Below, one piece after another: positions 31,702 to 40,574 of a DNA stretch of 64,000 nt. Under the pieces are notes generated by a model. The model saw only the letters and a program-made list of their open reading frames with translations. It searched no databases and was not told where the DNA came from. The position numbers were made by a program, and so were the translations under genes. Source of the stretch: Prevotella sp. (GTDB lineage: Bacteria > Bacteroidota > Bacteroidia > Bacteroidales > Bacteroidaceae); contig JAFSRY010000063.1 of NCBI GenBank assembly GCA_017445845.1, forward strand, positions 1 through 64,000. The letters are read 5' to 3'. Each line of letters begins with the position of its first letter. Position 1 is the first letter of the stretch.

Positions 31702-32883
31702 TTATTCCGTGACAGGCTCGAACGTGGTGTGGGGGTCGTCGGCAAGGAGATATACCGTGAGGGTATAGATGCCGGAAGTCTTTACTACCCACTTGTTGTC
31801 ACCGCCGTCGTTCTGAAGACGTGGACCGCTGAAACCGTGCTCAGTGGCAGGGTCGGCATTGGCATAGGGGGCAAAGAGGAAGGGGTCGCTCCAGCCGCTG
31901 CCGAGTCCGATCTTGAACTCGCCGGGAGAGTCGTCCTTGATGGCCTTTGCATCTTCCACATTATAGAACTGACCCGTCCACGACCAGATGTAGGGGTCGC
32001 GGGCACCGCCGATCATCGTCATCTTGCCTTCCGGCGTATCGGTGTTCCAACCGACTGAGGTGCCCATACCCACTATCCACATCTTGTCGTTGGGAAGCGG
32101 GATGATGTCGAGCAGACGGCAGTCGTAGTATTCTTCGTTGGTGTCGACGATGACGGTGCGTGAGCCGATTTCGTCGCAGGTGAACTCGGTGTAGTCGCCC
32201 GTGGTGACATAGACCATTTTCTCGCCCTTGTCATCGGTCAGGTCGGCGCCATAGACGGGATAGTCGTTGGCGGTTGTCTCAATGTGATAGGTGCAGGGGT
32301 AGATGTCGAAGGTAGCCTGATAGACACCCGTTCCACGTTCTTTCTGCGTGAGGGTCTGCTTGGTGACTTCGCCGGTGGCAGCATCCTTCATGACGAAGAA
32401 GATGTTTTCGGGGAAGCGCTCGTAGCCAGTGACGGCAAACTCTACAGTTGAGATGGCCGGCAGGACGTAGTGGTTCTCGTTCTGAACGTTTGCAAGCAGT
32501 TGAGCGGTGACAAGAATGCGGTCGCCGGCAACTGTCCAACGTCCGATGATGTTGTTGAGCTGTTCGTTGGTGAGCGAAAACTCTCGTTTGCCTTCTTCCA
32601 CATCGTAGACACTGGTGATATAGCGCTCTTTGTTGGAAGAGGCATAGAAGCGGATGCCGTATTTTACCTTGTCGTCCTTGCCATAGGGAGATGTCTGGGC
32701 ATCCCAGGTGAAGGTGATGGCGGTTTCCTGAGCCTTGCCCTGGTCACAGATGAGTTCGTCGGTAGAAGCCTTGACGTGCATCTCATCGGGCTGCTTGTCG
32801 AGCTTGTAGAACTCAGGGTCTTCGTTGCAGGCGGCAAACAGACCGGCCAGCCCCAGCAGCATGAATATATTCTTTATCTTCAT
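31702..32883 (-). CDS. SusE/SusF-like outer-membrane glycan-binding lipoprotein
   Basis: Lipoprotein of 393 residues with lipobox LFAAC (Cys19). The N-terminal Ig-like SusE domain (~25-150) has DQGKAQETAITFTWDAQ and FSLTNEQLNNIIGRW; two carbohydrate-binding-like domains follow, the last with MWIVGMGTSVGWNTDTPEGKM and GIYTLTVYLLADDPHTTFEP. SusE and SusF bind glycan on the cell surface and hold it for uptake. It follows susD after a 62-bp linker of 8-bp words. With the GH31 enzyme upstream, an alpha-glucan is a plausible ligand, but the domains do not prove it. Confidence 0.85.
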   Translation of the reverse strand: MKIKNIFMLLGLAGLFAACNEDPEFYKLDKQPDEMHVKASTDELICDQGKAQETAITFTWDAQTSPYGKDDKVKYGIRFYASSNKERYITSVYDVEEGKREFSLTNEQLNNIIGRWTVAGDRILVTAQLLANVQNENHYVLPAISTVEFAVTGYERFPENIFFVMKDAATGEVTKQTLTQKERGTGVYQATFDIYPCTYHIETTANDYPVYGADLTDDKGEKMVYVTTGDYTEFTCDEIGSRTVIVDTNEEYYDCRLLDIIPLPNDKMWIVGMGTSVGWNTDTPEGKMTMIGGARDPYIWSWTGQFYNVEDAKAIKDDSPGEFKIGLGSGWSDPFLFAPYANADPATEHGFSGPRLQNDGGDNKWVVKTSGIYTLTVYLLADDPHTTFEPVTE

Positions 32884-32948
32884 AATGATTTACTTTTTTC
32901 TTGACAAGTTATTTCCTTGTTCGTCTGTTAACTCGTTGTATTGAATCA
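32884..32948 (-). repeat. 8-bp periodic linker between susD and susE
   Basis: Read on the minus strand from just after the susD stop: AACGAGTT, AACAGACG, AACAAGGA, AATAACTT, GTCAAGAA. The step is 8 bp with drift. The ACTTGTC and GAGTTAAC words are the same as in the hpt-adk linker at 48631-48785. Confidence 0.5.
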
Positions 32949-34892
32949 GTCAACCCAGAAAGGACCTTCCACAAGGTTCGGGTTCTTCTCGTACTCGTCG
33001 ATATAGACGGGGAACCAGTAGTACTGCTTCTTCCAGACGCGGGTCTGGGCAGTGAGGGCGGTACGCTTGTGGAAATCGTTGCGGGTGCGGCCTGCCTGAG
33101 CGTTCATACCCATGCAGGGACCATTCATCTCGGGGATGTCCTCGGCAATCATCCAACGGCGGATGTCATACCAGCGGTTACCCTCGCAGCAGAGTTCTAC
33201 GCGGCGTTCCATGCGGATAATCTTTCGCATGGCTTCCTGGGTGTTGTCGACGTGAATCTCGTCGGCATCGGCAGCAACGGTGTCGAAGGTGTATTCGCGG
33301 ACACCGGCACGATGGCGGATGCGGTTGACATACTCAAGGGCTGTGGCGCGATTGGTCTGATTGTCTTCCGTCTCGTTGAGGGCCTCGGCATAGTCGAGAT
33401 AGGTGAAGGCCAGTCGATAGAGGAAACCCTGTCGGGGTGTCTCTTCGCCTGTCTGATAGTTGTCGGTCTGGCAGATGGCCTTGCGCAGCAGGTAGCCGTT
33501 CTGAGGTGCATCGTGAGGTGAACTCTGTGTATTGTCGCAGATGTCAACATCGCCACCGCCTTCACCCGGGAAGAGGAAGTTGTAGGGGCGCTGGGCGATG
33601 TGGAGCCAAGAGTTGTGGAACGATACGGCGTTGTAGAAGCGAGGCTCACGGTGGCAGTACATATTATATGTACCGCGCGCGGTAATCTCGCCCGGGTTGC
33701 CGGTGCCATAAAGCCATGTGGTAATGTCGGGACGCTTCTCGACACTGGTGGAGAACCCGTTTTCTTCGTAACCCGAGTTGGGGTCGTCGATGGGCAGACC
33801 GTTCTCGGTGAAGAAGGCATCGACCAGTCCCTGATAGACGCCAAGACCGTTGCCGCCGCCATACTTTCTGACAGAGGTGACACGGAGCAAGGTGTCGTGA
33901 TAGGCATTTCCTTTGGTCACGGGGAAGGTGATTTCGTGGTTGCCCTGCTTCCAGGTCTTGATGTGCACGTTGTAGGTCGACATGAAGGGGTCTACGTCGC
34001 CGTTAGGTCCGTTCTCGACATAGAGTGCATAGCCGGCCTTCTCAGCTTCGTCAATGACGAGCTTGATGGCCTCTAATGCCTTCACCCACTTGTTGTGGTC
34101 GTAGGTCATGTTGAAGATTTGCTCGCCTTTGTTGTTGCGATATTCGCTATACATCTTGTTGCCGTTGACGATGGGGCTGGCGGCAAAGAGCAACATACGG
34201 GCACGGACCGTAAGGGCCATGATCTTCGTGATGCGGCCATACTTGGTCGGGTCCTCATAGACGGAGGGCAGCGCATTGGCGGCATCGAGCATCTCCTTGT
34301 CGCAGTAGTCGACGACATCGTCGAATTTCGACTGGCCGACCATCAGGTCAGAGAGGTCGAAGTCGGTGGGGGCAATGTAGTCGGGCTTGAAGGGGATGCC
34401 GCCGTAGTTCTCGGCCAGCAGCCACCAGCCGTAGGCACAGAGGAATTTGACCTCGTTCTTCATGTTGTTGATTTCACTTTCGGGCAGGTCGCTGTCAGGC
34501 AGGGCATGGGCGCGCTCTTGGAAGATGTAGCCGTGGCGGATGTAGCGGGGCATCATGTGCCATAGGTTACCACCCCAGGGCGAGTTGATGGTCCACTGTC
34601 CGTAGATTTTTCCAAGGACGTCTTTCCAGTCCCACTGTTCCCAGCGCTTCGACGCCACGACGTCGTCGGCGAGGATTTCATAGCCGTCGGCGGTCAGCGC
34701 CCACTTGTCGGGAGTGTGGATGACATTATAGATATATGACAGCCACGAATAGACTTTTTCGCGGTTCTCAAACACCATTTCGGTGTTGAGTTCGGTGTCC
34801 GGCTCTTTGTCGAGGAAGTCGGAACATGCCGTGGTGAGGTTTGCTGCCATGAGCACCGCCACCATATATAATGCTATTTTAATTCTTTTCAT
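32946..34892 (-). CDS. SusD/RagB-like glycan-binding lipoprotein (second Sus locus)
   Basis: Lipoprotein of 648 residues with lipobox LTTAC (Cys23) followed by SDFLDKEPDTEL, a very common SusD beginning. The N-terminal SusD-like domain contains MKNEVKFLCAYGWWLLAENYGGIP, spread over ~160-185, and the C-terminal RagB/SusD domain has LAFTYLDYAEALNET and RMERRVELCCEGNRWYDIRRW. SusD caps the SusC barrel and delivers glycan to it. It starts 17 bp after susC, so the two are one operon. Length is typical. Confidence 0.94.
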   Translation of the reverse strand: MKRIKIALYMVAVLMAANLTTACSDFLDKEPDTELNTEMVFENREKVYSWLSYIYNVIHTPDKWALTADGYEILADDVVASKRWEQWDWKDVLGKIYGQWTINSPWGGNLWHMMPRYIRHGYIFQERAHALPDSDLPESEINNMKNEVKFLCAYGWWLLAENYGGIPFKPDYIAPTDFDLSDLMVGQSKFDDVVDYCDKEMLDAANALPSVYEDPTKYGRITKIMALTVRARMLLFAASPIVNGNKMYSEYRNNKGEQIFNMTYDHNKWVKALEAIKLVIDEAEKAGYALYVENGPNGDVDPFMSTYNVHIKTWKQGNHEITFPVTKGNAYHDTLLRVTSVRKYGGGNGLGVYQGLVDAFFTENGLPIDDPNSGYEENGFSTSVEKRPDITTWLYGTGNPGEITARGTYNMYCHREPRFYNAVSFHNSWLHIAQRPYNFLFPGEGGGDVDICDNTQSSPHDAPQNGYLLRKAICQTDNYQTGEETPRQGFLYRLAFTYLDYAEALNETEDNQTNRATALEYVNRIRHRAGVREYTFDTVAADADEIHVDNTQEAMRKIIRMERRVELCCEGNRWYDIRRWMIAEDIPEMNGPCMGMNAQAGRTRNDFHKRTALTAQTRVWKKQYYWFPVYIDEYEKNPNLVEGPFWVD

Positions 34893-34909
34893 ATCTGTAT
34901 AGAGGTGTT

Positions 34910-37900
34910 TTAGAAGTTAATGTCAAGACCGAAAAGCACGGAACGGTTCATCGGGTAGCGCAATCCGTTGGCAGTGCCGATTTCGGGATCCCAGAGCTTG
35001 AACGATGAGATGCAGAAGAGGTTGTTGCCACTGACAAAGACGCGGCACCCCTTTGAATAGATGTGGTTCATCCAAGCCTTCGGCAGGGTGTAGCCAACCT
35101 CGATGGTCTTACAGCGGAGGAAGCTCATGTCTTTCTTCCACCATGTAGAGGCGCGGCAGTTGTTGATGTTCGGTCCGTAGGTCAGACGCGGCCAGAAGGC
35201 GTAGGGATCTTCGTTGACTCCGTCAATCCAGCGGTCGTCGAGGTTGGCGGCATAGGCATTACCTTCGGTCGTCGTACCACCGCCCGGGAGGAAGTAGGGA
35301 ACGTCACGACCTCCGCCGATGACACGATAAGTGTCGCCGGTGCCTTGGAAGAAGAAGTTGAAGTCGAAGTTCTTATAGGAGACGACGCCGCCGAAACCAT
35401 AGACGATGCGCGGGTCGACGGTACCGCCGATGTAGCCTTCGTCTTCTTCGTTAACGACATTGTCGCCGTTCATGTCAATATACTTGATGTCACCGGGATG
35501 GAGCGTCGTGGCACCGACATTCTGCTCGGGGATGCCGAACTTCAGCGTACCGTCCTCATTGAAGTCGTCGGCAGTGAAGAGGCGCTCGGCGGTGAGACCC
35601 CACAGCTCGTTGAGCGAGCGGCCGGTCTGTCCGCGATAGGTTCCCTTTTTCACTTCGGCTTCGTCGATTTCCTCTACGCAGTTCTTGGCGTAGGTGAAGT
35701 TGCCATAGAAAGAGGTGAAGAAGTCTTTGTTCCATTGCTTGTGCAGGTTGACGGTGACTTCCATACCACCGTTCTTCACCTTACCGAAGTTAGCCCAGGG
35801 AGTCTCAACGAAACCGGTCTGTGTCGGCACGATGCTGCGCTGCATGAAGATGTTCTTACGGTTTTCACGGAAGACGTCGAAATTGATGTCAAGGAGGTTC
35901 CACAGACCGATTTCAACGCCGAGGTTCTTCTTGGTAACGGTTTCCCAAGTCAGGTCCGTCACTCCCACGTCGCCCTCGGTGATACCTTTATAGGAACGTT
36001 GTCCGTCCTGTCCCCAGGTGTAGCCTTCCTGATCGGTCTTCAGGGTTGTGAGGTAAGCAAAGCGGCGTCCGCCGATGTTGTCGTCACCGGCCTGGCCGAT
36101 GCTGGCGCGGAACTTGATCTTATTGAAGATGTCGTGGACAGACTCCATGAAGTGCTCTTCGCTGAGCAGCCAACCGATGGCAAACGAGGGGAAGAAGCCG
36201 AAGCGCTTGCCTTTGGCGAAGTTCTCAGAGCCGTTGTAACCGAAGTTGAACTCGGTCACATAGCGGTTGTCGTAGGTGTAGGAGAGACGTCCGGCGATAC
36301 CTTGTTTACGGTAGTCCTGGATGTCGCCGCCGTCGTAGGAGTTCTGGTTGTAAAGGAAGAGGGCGTCAATGTCATGCAGGCCGAAACGACGGTTATACAT
36401 GATGTCGGCCTCCATATAGACATTGCTGTTACCGTATTCGTTACCGGTCTCGAAGCCCATTGATTCGTCACCGGTCGAAGCCTGTCTGTAGACGAGGTTA
36501 CCTTCGGCATCACGGCTTGTTGCAGGGAAGACGATGGAGGGATTGGAGGTACGGGTGCGGCGGCTGCGGTTCCAGCGGTCGAAGCTGAACGAGCCCTTCA
36601 CCTTCAGGCCTTTCGTAATCTGACGGAGGTCTTGCTCGACTGAGAAGAGGGTCTGGATTTTCGAAGAGGTCATGAAGTCATAGCCTCCCTGTGTGGCTGT
36701 GAGCCACGGGTTGGCACGGTTGGAGATGCGGGGGATGGCACCGTCGCTGTAGCGTGCCGGGTGTACGAAGGGCAGCGTCATGAAGGCCTGGTTGAAGGCA
36801 TCGTCGGTGGAGCAGCGCTGCTTCTTGAAGCGGTTCAGGTAGCCGCCGATATTTACGCGGAGCAGAGTGGTCTTCGTGACATCCATGTCGATGTTGGTAC
36901 GAAGGTTGAACTGCTGGTTGTTTGTGGCATTGTTCACGGGCAGCGACTTATCCTGCTCGAGGATACCGCTCTCCTTGAAGTAGGAGGCGACAATCGAGTA
37001 GCGCAGGAAGTCGGAACCACCGCTAATGTCGACATTGCCCTTAGTGGTATAGGCATAGTCTTTGGTGATTTCGTCAATCCAGTTGACATTGGGGTAGAGG
37101 TCGGGGTCATAGCCCGAGCGGCTGCGGTCAATCTGGAGCTGCGTGAAGGGCTGTACGGCCCCGTCCTGCAGTGCCAGTTGGTTGAGCAGGGTCATATATT
37201 CGGGTGCATCGAGGAACTCGGGCATCTTGGTGGGTTCGTTGATGGCGTGTTCGACGTGGAATTTCACCTGAGGTGCACCAATCTTACCACGCTTGGTGGT
37301 GATGACGATGACACCGTTAGCACCGCGCACACCATACATGGCAGAGGCCGAAGCGTCTTTCAGAACCGAGAACGACTCGATTTCGTTAACGTCGACGTTG
37401 TTGAGGTCGCGGGCAATACCGTCGATGAGGATGAGCGGTGAGTTGTTGCCCGAGAAGGTGGAGATACCACGGATCCAGAAGTTGGAGTCATCGTAGCCCG
37501 GCTCACCCGAACGCTGTACGCCGATGATACCGGAGAGTTTACCGGCAAGGTTGTTTGAGAGGGTACGTCCCGTACCGAACTTCAGCTCGTCGGGCTTGAT
37601 GGTTTCGATAGAACCGATGATAGAGGCTTTTTTCTGGCTGCTGTAACCCGTGACGATGACTTCTTCCATTTCGGAAGTTTCTTCTTCCATCACGATGTTG
37701 ATCAGCTTGGCACCAGTCAGCTTGACCTGCTTCTTTTGGAAGCCGATGTAGCTGAATTCAAGAGTCTGGCCTTTTTCAGCTTTGATGTGGAAAAGACCGT
37801 CGATGTCGGTTACGGCAGCTGCTCCGCCGCCTACTACGGTAATTGTAACACCGGTCAGTGGTTCCTTGTTGTTGTCGGTAACCATACCGGTCACTTCGTT

Positions 37901-38047
37901 CTGTGGTGTTTGTGTCGGTTGCAGGTTGGAAGTTCCGCTAATGTCCGATGACGCGGAAGCCGTTGCTACGAGACACAGCGACAGACCGACACCGATGAGT
38001 GTCCGTCTTGTCCAGCCACAGTGGCAAATTTTAAAATTACTAATCAT
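34910..38047 (-). CDS. SusC-like TonB-dependent outer-membrane transporter (second Sus locus)
   Basis: Protein of 1045 residues. It has a slightly long N-region before a Sec signal (MISNFKICHCGWTRRTLIGV, then GLSLCLVATASA), a carboxypeptidase-like Ig domain (~50-125, VTGMVTDNNKEPLTGVTI), the TonB-box region EEVIVTGYS, the plug (LILIDGIARDLNNVDVNEIE, LKDASASAMYGVRGANGVI) and a beta-barrel. It imports oligosaccharides together with the SusD encoded 17 bp downstream. A -7 promoter box and a palindrome lie upstream, and a terminator separates it from the GH31 gene, so the Sus genes form their own unit. Substrate is unproven; the GH31 neighbour suggests an alpha-glucoside. Confidence 0.95.
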   Translation of the reverse strand: MISNFKICHCGWTRRTLIGVGLSLCLVATASASSDISGTSNLQPTQTPQNEVTGMVTDNNKEPLTGVTITVVGGGAAAVTDIDGLFHIKAEKGQTLEFSYIGFQKKQVKLTGAKLINIVMEEETSEMEEVIVTGYSSQKKASIIGSIETIKPDELKFGTGRTLSNNLAGKLSGIIGVQRSGEPGYDDSNFWIRGISTFSGNNSPLILIDGIARDLNNVDVNEIESFSVLKDASASAMYGVRGANGVIVITTKRGKIGAPQVKFHVEHAINEPTKMPEFLDAPEYMTLLNQLALQDGAVQPFTQLQIDRSRSGYDPDLYPNVNWIDEITKDYAYTTKGNVDISGGSDFLRYSIVASYFKESGILEQDKSLPVNNATNNQQFNLRTNIDMDVTKTTLLRVNIGGYLNRFKKQRCSTDDAFNQAFMTLPFVHPARYSDGAIPRISNRANPWLTATQGGYDFMTSSKIQTLFSVEQDLRQITKGLKVKGSFSFDRWNRSRRTRTSNPSIVFPATSRDAEGNLVYRQASTGDESMGFETGNEYGNSNVYMEADIMYNRRFGLHDIDALFLYNQNSYDGGDIQDYRKQGIAGRLSYTYDNRYVTEFNFGYNGSENFAKGKRFGFFPSFAIGWLLSEEHFMESVHDIFNKIKFRASIGQAGDDNIGGRRFAYLTTLKTDQEGYTWGQDGQRSYKGITEGDVGVTDLTWETVTKKNLGVEIGLWNLLDINFDVFRENRKNIFMQRSIVPTQTGFVETPWANFGKVKNGGMEVTVNLHKQWNKDFFTSFYGNFTYAKNCVEEIDEAEVKKGTYRGQTGRSLNELWGLTAERLFTADDFNEDGTLKFGIPEQNVGATTLHPGDIKYIDMNGDNVVNEEDEGYIGGTVDPRIVYGFGGVVSYKNFDFNFFFQGTGDTYRVIGGGRDVPYFLPGGGTTTEGNAYAANLDDRWIDGVNEDPYAFWPRLTYGPNINNCRASTWWKKDMSFLRCKTIEVGYTLPKAWMNHIYSKGCRVFVSGNNLFCISSFKLWDPEIGTANGLRYPMNRSVLFGLDINF

Positions 38048-38082
38048 GTTATTAAGTTTAAATTAAATTCAAAATCTTGATG

Positions 38083-38119
38083 CAAAGTTACGCTATTTCT
38101 TTTTACTTATTAAGTAAAA
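38083..38119 (-). promoter_or_regulatory. susC promoter region with palindrome at -33
   Basis: On the minus strand TAACTTTG (38083-38090) matches the TAnnTTTG box, 36 bp before the susC ATG. No TTTG sits 20 bp upstream. Instead that spot is covered by a perfect palindrome, TTTTACTT-ATT-AAGTAAAA (38101-38119). A palindrome replacing the -33 element suggests an activator or repressor site. Confidence 0.45.
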
Positions 38120-38230
38120 TATGGTTTGTATAACGGTTTTTAGGCGTATGTTTTTGTTTTTCTATTGATTTTCAGTTGTTTAGGCGATGTTGTGGTTTTA
38201 GTTTGTATAATTGTTATATTGCTTTAACAG

Positions 38231-38279
38231 AGGCTTCTTCGGGCATTTTTTCGGTGGGAAACGTGCCCGAAAGAAGCCT
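38231..38279 (-). terminator. Hairpin terminator between GH31 and susC
   Basis: AGGCTTCTTCGGGCA (38231-38245) pairs with TGCCCGAAAGAAGCCT (38264-38279), a 15-bp stem with one bulged base, with outer AACAG and CTGTT also pairing. The gene it would end on the minus strand is GH31, whose stop is 45 bp away. The T run is stronger on the plus strand (TTTTTCTGTT), so the hairpin may work both ways. Confidence 0.65.
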
Positions 38280-38323
38280 TTTTCTGTTGTATGATATTGG
38301 ATTTGACCGCGGAAGACAGCGTC

Positions 38324-40435
38324 TTACTTCAGTCCTTTTCGCCAATCCGTATAGGTGATGTTTCCGTTCCTGACAATTCCAAGTCGGTAGTTTTTTGGCA
38401 GTTGGGCAAGTCCCTTGTCGCCTTCGACAAAAGACTTCACTTTGGCATCCTTGCCGTTGGCTTTTACCTTCACCTTGAAGTGCACCCATGCCTGTCGGCC
38501 TTGCTGATATTCGAAGCCGTCGCCGGCATCGAGATACATTTTTCCGCAGGCATTGCCCTTGGCGTCGGGGTTGACGAGAAGGGTCAGGGAGTCGGTGCGG
38601 TATTCAACGGTGTTCTGATAGAGGTTGGCCATCGGGACGACCGACCCTTCACGTTGCCACAGTGTGGGCTGATAGTCGTCGCTGGTTGTCTCCAGTTTCA
38701 GCCGTTGCCAGTTGCCCTTGGGCATCGGCGTGTCCTTGGTCCAGATGGGAACGACGATGATGTCGCCGCCAAACATGAAGGCTTTATCCTCAGCTCTTAA
38801 CGACGGGTCTTTGGCATCGGCAAAGAACAGCGGGCGCATCACGGGGACTCCTGTCAGCGAAGCCTCTCGAAAGAGTGTGTAGAGGTAGGGCATGAGTCGG
38901 TAGCGTCGTTCGATGGCAGTCCGGCAGGCATCAAGCACCTTCTTGTCGAAAGCCCACGGTTCCTGGTTGCGTGCTCCCTTGATGCTGTGGTTGCGCATGA
39001 AGGGGTAATAGGCACCGACGGCAGTCCAATGGGCTACGAGGTCGCCGTTGCTGCTTTCACAGAACCCGCCTATGTCGGGCCCGCTGAAGGGTTGTCCTGA
39101 GAGTCCGAGGGTGATGGACATAGGGATGCTGAGTTCAAACTGGTCCCATGAGGCGAGGTTGTCGCCGGTCCATGTCGCTGCGTAGCGTTGTCCTCCGAGG
39201 AAGTTCGAGCGTGAGAGGATGAAGGGTCGCTTGTTGGGGTTGGCCTTCAAGAGACCTTCCCGGCTGGCTCGAACCATGTTCAGTCCGTAGACGTTATGGT
39301 AGCGCAGGTGGGTAGCTGCGGGCTGTCCTCCTCCGCCGAGGTGCTTGTTGGTTGTGGGCATGGTGCCGTCGGGACCTCCGAAGACACTGGGCTCGTTCAT
39401 GTCGTTCCATACGCCGTCGATGCCCGTGGCCATGTAGTCTTTATAGAGTCCGCTCCACCATTGGCGCACTTCGGGGCGGGTGAAGTCGGGGAAATGGCAG
39501 GGACCCGGCCATACATTGCCGACAAAGGGCTTGCCGTCGGCATCTTTCACCCAGTAGTCGCGTTCGGTGCCTTGGTCGTCGACGAAATAGCCTTCCTCCA
39601 CTTTTACTCCCGGGTCAATCATGTAGACCGACTTGAAGTTCTTCCGGTGCAGGTAGTTGTTGAGACCTTTGGGGTCGGGGAATTCCTTGGGATTGAAGGT
39701 GAAGATTTTATAGCTGTCCATGTAGTCGATGTCCATCCAGATGACATCCGAGGGGATGCGGTGCAGGCGCAGCGTGTCGGCGATTTCCTTTACGCGGCTG
39801 TCGGGATTGTAGCTGAATCGGCATTGCTGATAGCCCAGTGACCATAGTGGGGGCATCTCCATGTGTCCCGTCAGGTCGGCCAGCTGTTGCAGGAGTAGCT
39901 GTGGTGTGTCGGCTTCGATGGCGATGACCCTGAAGGCGGGTCCTTCGCTTTCAAAGCGCACGTCGCTGTCGGTTTCTATGGTCATTTTCCAGGTGTTGTC
40001 GGCAATGAGTCCGAAGGCAGTGCCGTCGGGCCGTACGCCCATCACCCAGGGGTGACTCTGATAGAGGTGAGTGCCGCCGTCGACGCTGTAGGCGGGTGTG
40101 TCGACGTTCCACAGGCTAATCTTCCTGCCGTTGCGTCGCAGCGGTCCTGTCACCTCGCCGGTTCCATAGAGGTCTACATCGCTGCCCACAGGAATAGTGG
40201 CGCAGCTCTTTCCGTCCTTCTGTCCGAAGGAAGGCCGTAGCGTCCACGTCCCCGGCACTTGTGTGCCTGGCTTCAGTTCTTCTACGAAGATGGGTGACGG
40301 TTCGTGCTGGTTCTTGTCATAGCCTGCAGGCTCAAACACAGCCGTCTTTGGCTGTCCGGCGCACATGTAAGCATTCTGTGCCCCTACGCTCAGGGCCATC
40401 ATGCAGGCCCCTAATGAAAGAAGTAATTTTCTCAT
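38324..40435 (-). CDS. GH31 alpha-glucosidase family enzyme
   Basis: Exported enzyme of 703 residues with a Sec signal (MRKLLLSLGACMMALSVGAQ). The GH31 TIM barrel is clear: the nucleophile motif GVWNDMNEPSVF places Asp345 as catalytic nucleophile, and ATWTGDNLASWDQ gives Asp425 as acid/base. IPSDVIWMDIDYMDSYKIFT and GPDIGGFCESS are also family signatures. GH31 enzymes release alpha-linked glucose (or xylose in some members) from non-reducing ends with retention. The absence of a lipobox suggests a periplasmic enzyme. It is upstream of the second SusCDE operon, with a terminator between them, and 136 bp after the DUF4831 gene. Confidence 0.92.
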   Translation of the reverse strand: MRKLLLSLGACMMALSVGAQNAYMCAGQPKTAVFEPAGYDKNQHEPSPIFVEELKPGTQVPGTWTLRPSFGQKDGKSCATIPVGSDVDLYGTGEVTGPLRRNGRKISLWNVDTPAYSVDGGTHLYQSHPWVMGVRPDGTAFGLIADNTWKMTIETDSDVRFESEGPAFRVIAIEADTPQLLLQQLADLTGHMEMPPLWSLGYQQCRFSYNPDSRVKEIADTLRLHRIPSDVIWMDIDYMDSYKIFTFNPKEFPDPKGLNNYLHRKNFKSVYMIDPGVKVEEGYFVDDQGTERDYWVKDADGKPFVGNVWPGPCHFPDFTRPEVRQWWSGLYKDYMATGIDGVWNDMNEPSVFGGPDGTMPTTNKHLGGGGQPAATHLRYHNVYGLNMVRASREGLLKANPNKRPFILSRSNFLGGQRYAATWTGDNLASWDQFELSIPMSITLGLSGQPFSGPDIGGFCESSNGDLVAHWTAVGAYYPFMRNHSIKGARNQEPWAFDKKVLDACRTAIERRYRLMPYLYTLFREASLTGVPVMRPLFFADAKDPSLRAEDKAFMFGGDIIVVPIWTKDTPMPKGNWQRLKLETTSDDYQPTLWQREGSVVPMANLYQNTVEYRTDSLTLLVNPDAKGNACGKMYLDAGDGFEYQQGRQAWVHFKVKVKANGKDAKVKSFVEGDKGLAQLPKNYRLGIVRNGNITYTDWRKGLK

Positions 40436-40574
40436 AATTATAATTAATTAGAGTTGGTGGCTTAGTCGTTTGGTGGTTTAGTAGATTAGGGATATCAGCT
40501 TTTCTGGCAGCTATCTTTCCTAAACGACCCAACGACTGAACCACCAATCTGCCAAACCACCTGCTTGTCTACTA
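40436..40574 (-). repeat. 8-bp periodic linker with long inverted repeat between DUF4831 gene and GH31
   Basis: From the DUF4831 stop codon the minus strand reads TAGACAAG, CAGGTGGT, TTGGCAGA, TTGGTGGT, TCAGTCGT, TGGGTCGT, TTAGG, an 8-bp step. About 30 bp on, the same words appear inverted (40453-40490 against 40519-40561), so the RNA can fold into a long imperfect hairpin before the GH31 start. Confidence 0.6.

Noticed and set aside
35063..36463. A 466-codon open frame on the plus strand inside the second susC
   Set aside because: It is the mirror of a clear SusC gene; the protein has no signal, domain or family feature.
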